DNA from: Peromyscus leucopus
Taxonomy: Eukaryota; Chordata; Mammalia; Rodentia; Cricetidae
Direction of reading: 5' to 3'
NCBI RefSeq assembly: GCF_004664715.2
Contig: NC_051082.1
Location: 10,168,498-10,232,497, forward strand
DNA length: 64,000 nucleotides
Within the stretch, counting starts at the first letter, position 1. Each line of letters opens with the position of its first letter. Below, piece by piece: positions 62,696 through 64,000 of the stretch. The notes under the pieces were generated by a model. The model made no database searches, was not told the DNA's origin, and was given only the letters and a program-made list of their open reading frames with translations. The translations under genes and the position numbers were made by a program.

Positions 62696-63385
62696 CAAAT
62701 GTTTGACTCTCCTCTGTCTCCATTTCTCATGTGGTGTTGACTCTTCCTAGAGATCCATTGTCTTCTCTGTCCCAAATTGCCCTGCTGAGGCTCATGCCCA
62801 CACATGCTTTCTTGCTCCCCAAGCACGGATGCCAGGGAGTCACAAGTTCATATGGGCATTTGCCCCTGTCTTCTGGGTGTTTTGTGCTCAGCTCACTGTG
62901 GGGCTTTGGAAATCTGAGTGGAGGAAACGGAGGTTCCCAAGGGACAGGACAAGGGGATGTTATTAACGTCAAGCTTTTCTAGGGAGCCCGTGTTAACTAT
63001 TATGAGCCACAGGTCAAGTGCTTGAGATTGTTACATCTGGTGCAGCTCATGGCTTGCAATTTGCTGTGGGGAAATTATTTCCTCCTCTCTTCTTCCACGT
63101 GAAAGCCATAGAATGGCTGGATGGAGCCTTGAATGGAGTGGGCGGAGCAGCAGGCGTGGTTTTGACAAAGGCAGAGCAGCATGCAGATCCATGGGGTCTC
63201 CTGCACAGCTTGTCCCCATGTCTGTCTCTACTGTCTTCTTCCCATCTGGTAGAAGAAGGTGATGAGTGAAGCCCGCAGCCTCCCGGGTCGGTTTGCACCC
63301 ACGTTGAGGCGGGAGCTCACAGTTACACATTGGAAAATGGGATCAGAGGGGGAAAAAAAATCAGCTTCCAAAATTAAAATCAAAA
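62696..63385. other. Non-repetitive stretch, no gene seen
   Basis: Frames on both strands at 62727-62982 and 63018-63330 mirror each other. No repeat family or RNA gene recognised. Confidence 0.45.
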
Positions 63386-63528
63386 CAAGCTGGGTGTGGT
63401 TCCATGGGCCTGTAGTTCCGGGCCCTAAAATTTGCAGGGGGATGACAAGTAAAAGGTCTATCTAAACTACAGAGACAGATCAAGGCCAGCCTGGACAACT
63501 CAGTGAGACCCAGCCTCAAAACCTTAAA
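63386..63528 (+). repeat. B1-family SINE, diverged
   Basis: 'aagctgggtgtggttccatg', 'gatcaaggccagcctggaca' and 'gtgagacccagcctcaaaac' keep B1 order, but the middle is altered. Confidence 0.82.
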
Positions 63529-63532
63529 TGTT

Positions 63533-63770
63533 TGGACCATCAAGATGGCTCAACAGATAGAGAAGCTTGAGGCCAAGACTGAATCTAAGTTTAATCTCCA
63601 GAACTCATGAAATAAAAGGAGAGAAGAGACACCTGCTAGTCATCCTATGACCTCTACATGTGCATGCACATACGCATATACACACACATATGCACACACA
63701 CGCCACACATGAACACTAAATAAATAAATAAATGTAATAAAAACAAATAAGTAAATAAATAAACGTAAGA
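63533..63770 (+). repeat. B3-type SINE with TAAA tail
   Basis: 'ggaccatcaagatggctcaa', 'aagtttaatctccagaactc', 'ctatgacctctacatgtgca', a CA-rich segment and an (AAAT)n tail at 63717-63765. Confidence 0.88.
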
Positions 63771-63773
63771 AAG

Positions 63774-63850
63774 AGGGCTGGGATGTAGTCCTTGACTAGA
63801 CCTACAAAGGCTTGGTATTCAATCTGCTCTGAAACTACAACAAACAAAAA
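63774..63850 (+). repeat. ID SINE, diverged
   Basis: 'gggctgggatgtagtccttg' and 'ggcttggtattcaatctgct' keep the ID promoter-box order, with an A-rich end 'aacaaacaaaaaattg'. Confidence 0.7.
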
Positions 63851-63897
63851 ATTGAAAAAGCCTGTTACTAGTTATTGTTAAGGAATTTAGAAGCTTT

Positions 63898-64000
63898 TGG
63901 GTTGGAGACATGGCCTAGTAGTTAAGAGCACTGACTTCTCTTCTAGAGGACCTGGGTTCAATTCCCAGTACCCACATGGCAGCTCACAACCACTTTTAAG
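63898..64000 (+). repeat. B2 SINE running off the window
   Basis: 'gggttggagacatggcctag', 'gttaagagcactgacttctc', 'gacctgggttcaattcccag' and 'cccacatggcagctcacaac' are the B2 head and body. The element is cut by the window end. Confidence 0.95.

Overview
The window reads as non-coding nuclear DNA from a muroid rodent. B1, B2/B3, B4 and ID SINEs, rodent-type ERVL-MaLR LTRs and LINE-1 3' ends occur throughout. Several of the least decayed B1 copies (29273-29436, 55626-55779) carry the 'gctttgcgcctttcc' variant that I associate with Cricetidae (hamsters, voles, deer mice). The family-level call is an inference; the rodent call is firm. Ancient mammal-wide repeats (MIR, L2, MLT1-type LTRs, hAT relics) form an older layer beneath.

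I found no protein-coding gene, tRNA, rRNA or other RNA gene that I can defend. The longest open frames lie over simple repeats (TCA, GGA, TG tracts), SINEs or GC-rich non-coding DNA. Only one short frame has recognisable protein character, the decayed C-terminus of LINE-1 ORF2 near 25440-25480 (minus strand). The window is best read as intergenic or deep-intronic sequence.

Layout. 1-5.3 kb: B1, MIR, B3 and B4 copies with TTTA, TG and TCA microsatellites. 5.3-13 kb: ID, B4 and B1 SINEs, two MLT1-type LTRs in opposite orientation, an L2 fragment, and two non-repetitive stretches (about 6.1-6.46 and 8.2-8.5 kb) that look like candidate regulatory DNA. 13.4-15.6 kb: two large degenerate microsatellites around MIR copies. 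19.2-19.8 kb: a GC-rich, repeat-free block with homeodomain-type cores. 20-31 kb: dense SINE/LTR/L1 territory with a 37-bp minisatellite, hAT relics and an LTR-like element embedded in a B3 SINE. 32.64-33.35 kb: the strongest candidate cis-regulatory element, repeat-free and rich in TAAT cores. 34-43 kb: B4, B1 and B3 SINEs, a 67-bp tandem duplication, an L1 insertion with a perfect 15-bp target duplication, a second LTR-in-B3 composite and a complete MaLR LTR. 43-56 kb: mostly unique sequence with CA, GGA and GA tracts, MIR/L2 relics and MaLR LTRs. 56.0-57.84 kb: a minus-strand MaLR retroelement with an LTR, about 1.35 kb of non-coding interior, a tRNA-Leu-like primer-binding site and a nested B1. 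57.85-64 kb: a further LTR, MIRs, a LINE-1 3' UTR (59.75-60.37 kb) and a SINE cluster running off the end.

The most interesting unexplained signal is the set of repeat-free, TAAT-rich blocks, which resemble long-range enhancers of a developmental regulator in a gene-poor region. Conservation cannot be measured from this sequence alone. Most repeat boundaries are good to about 5-20 bp, and subfamily names are given only where recognised.
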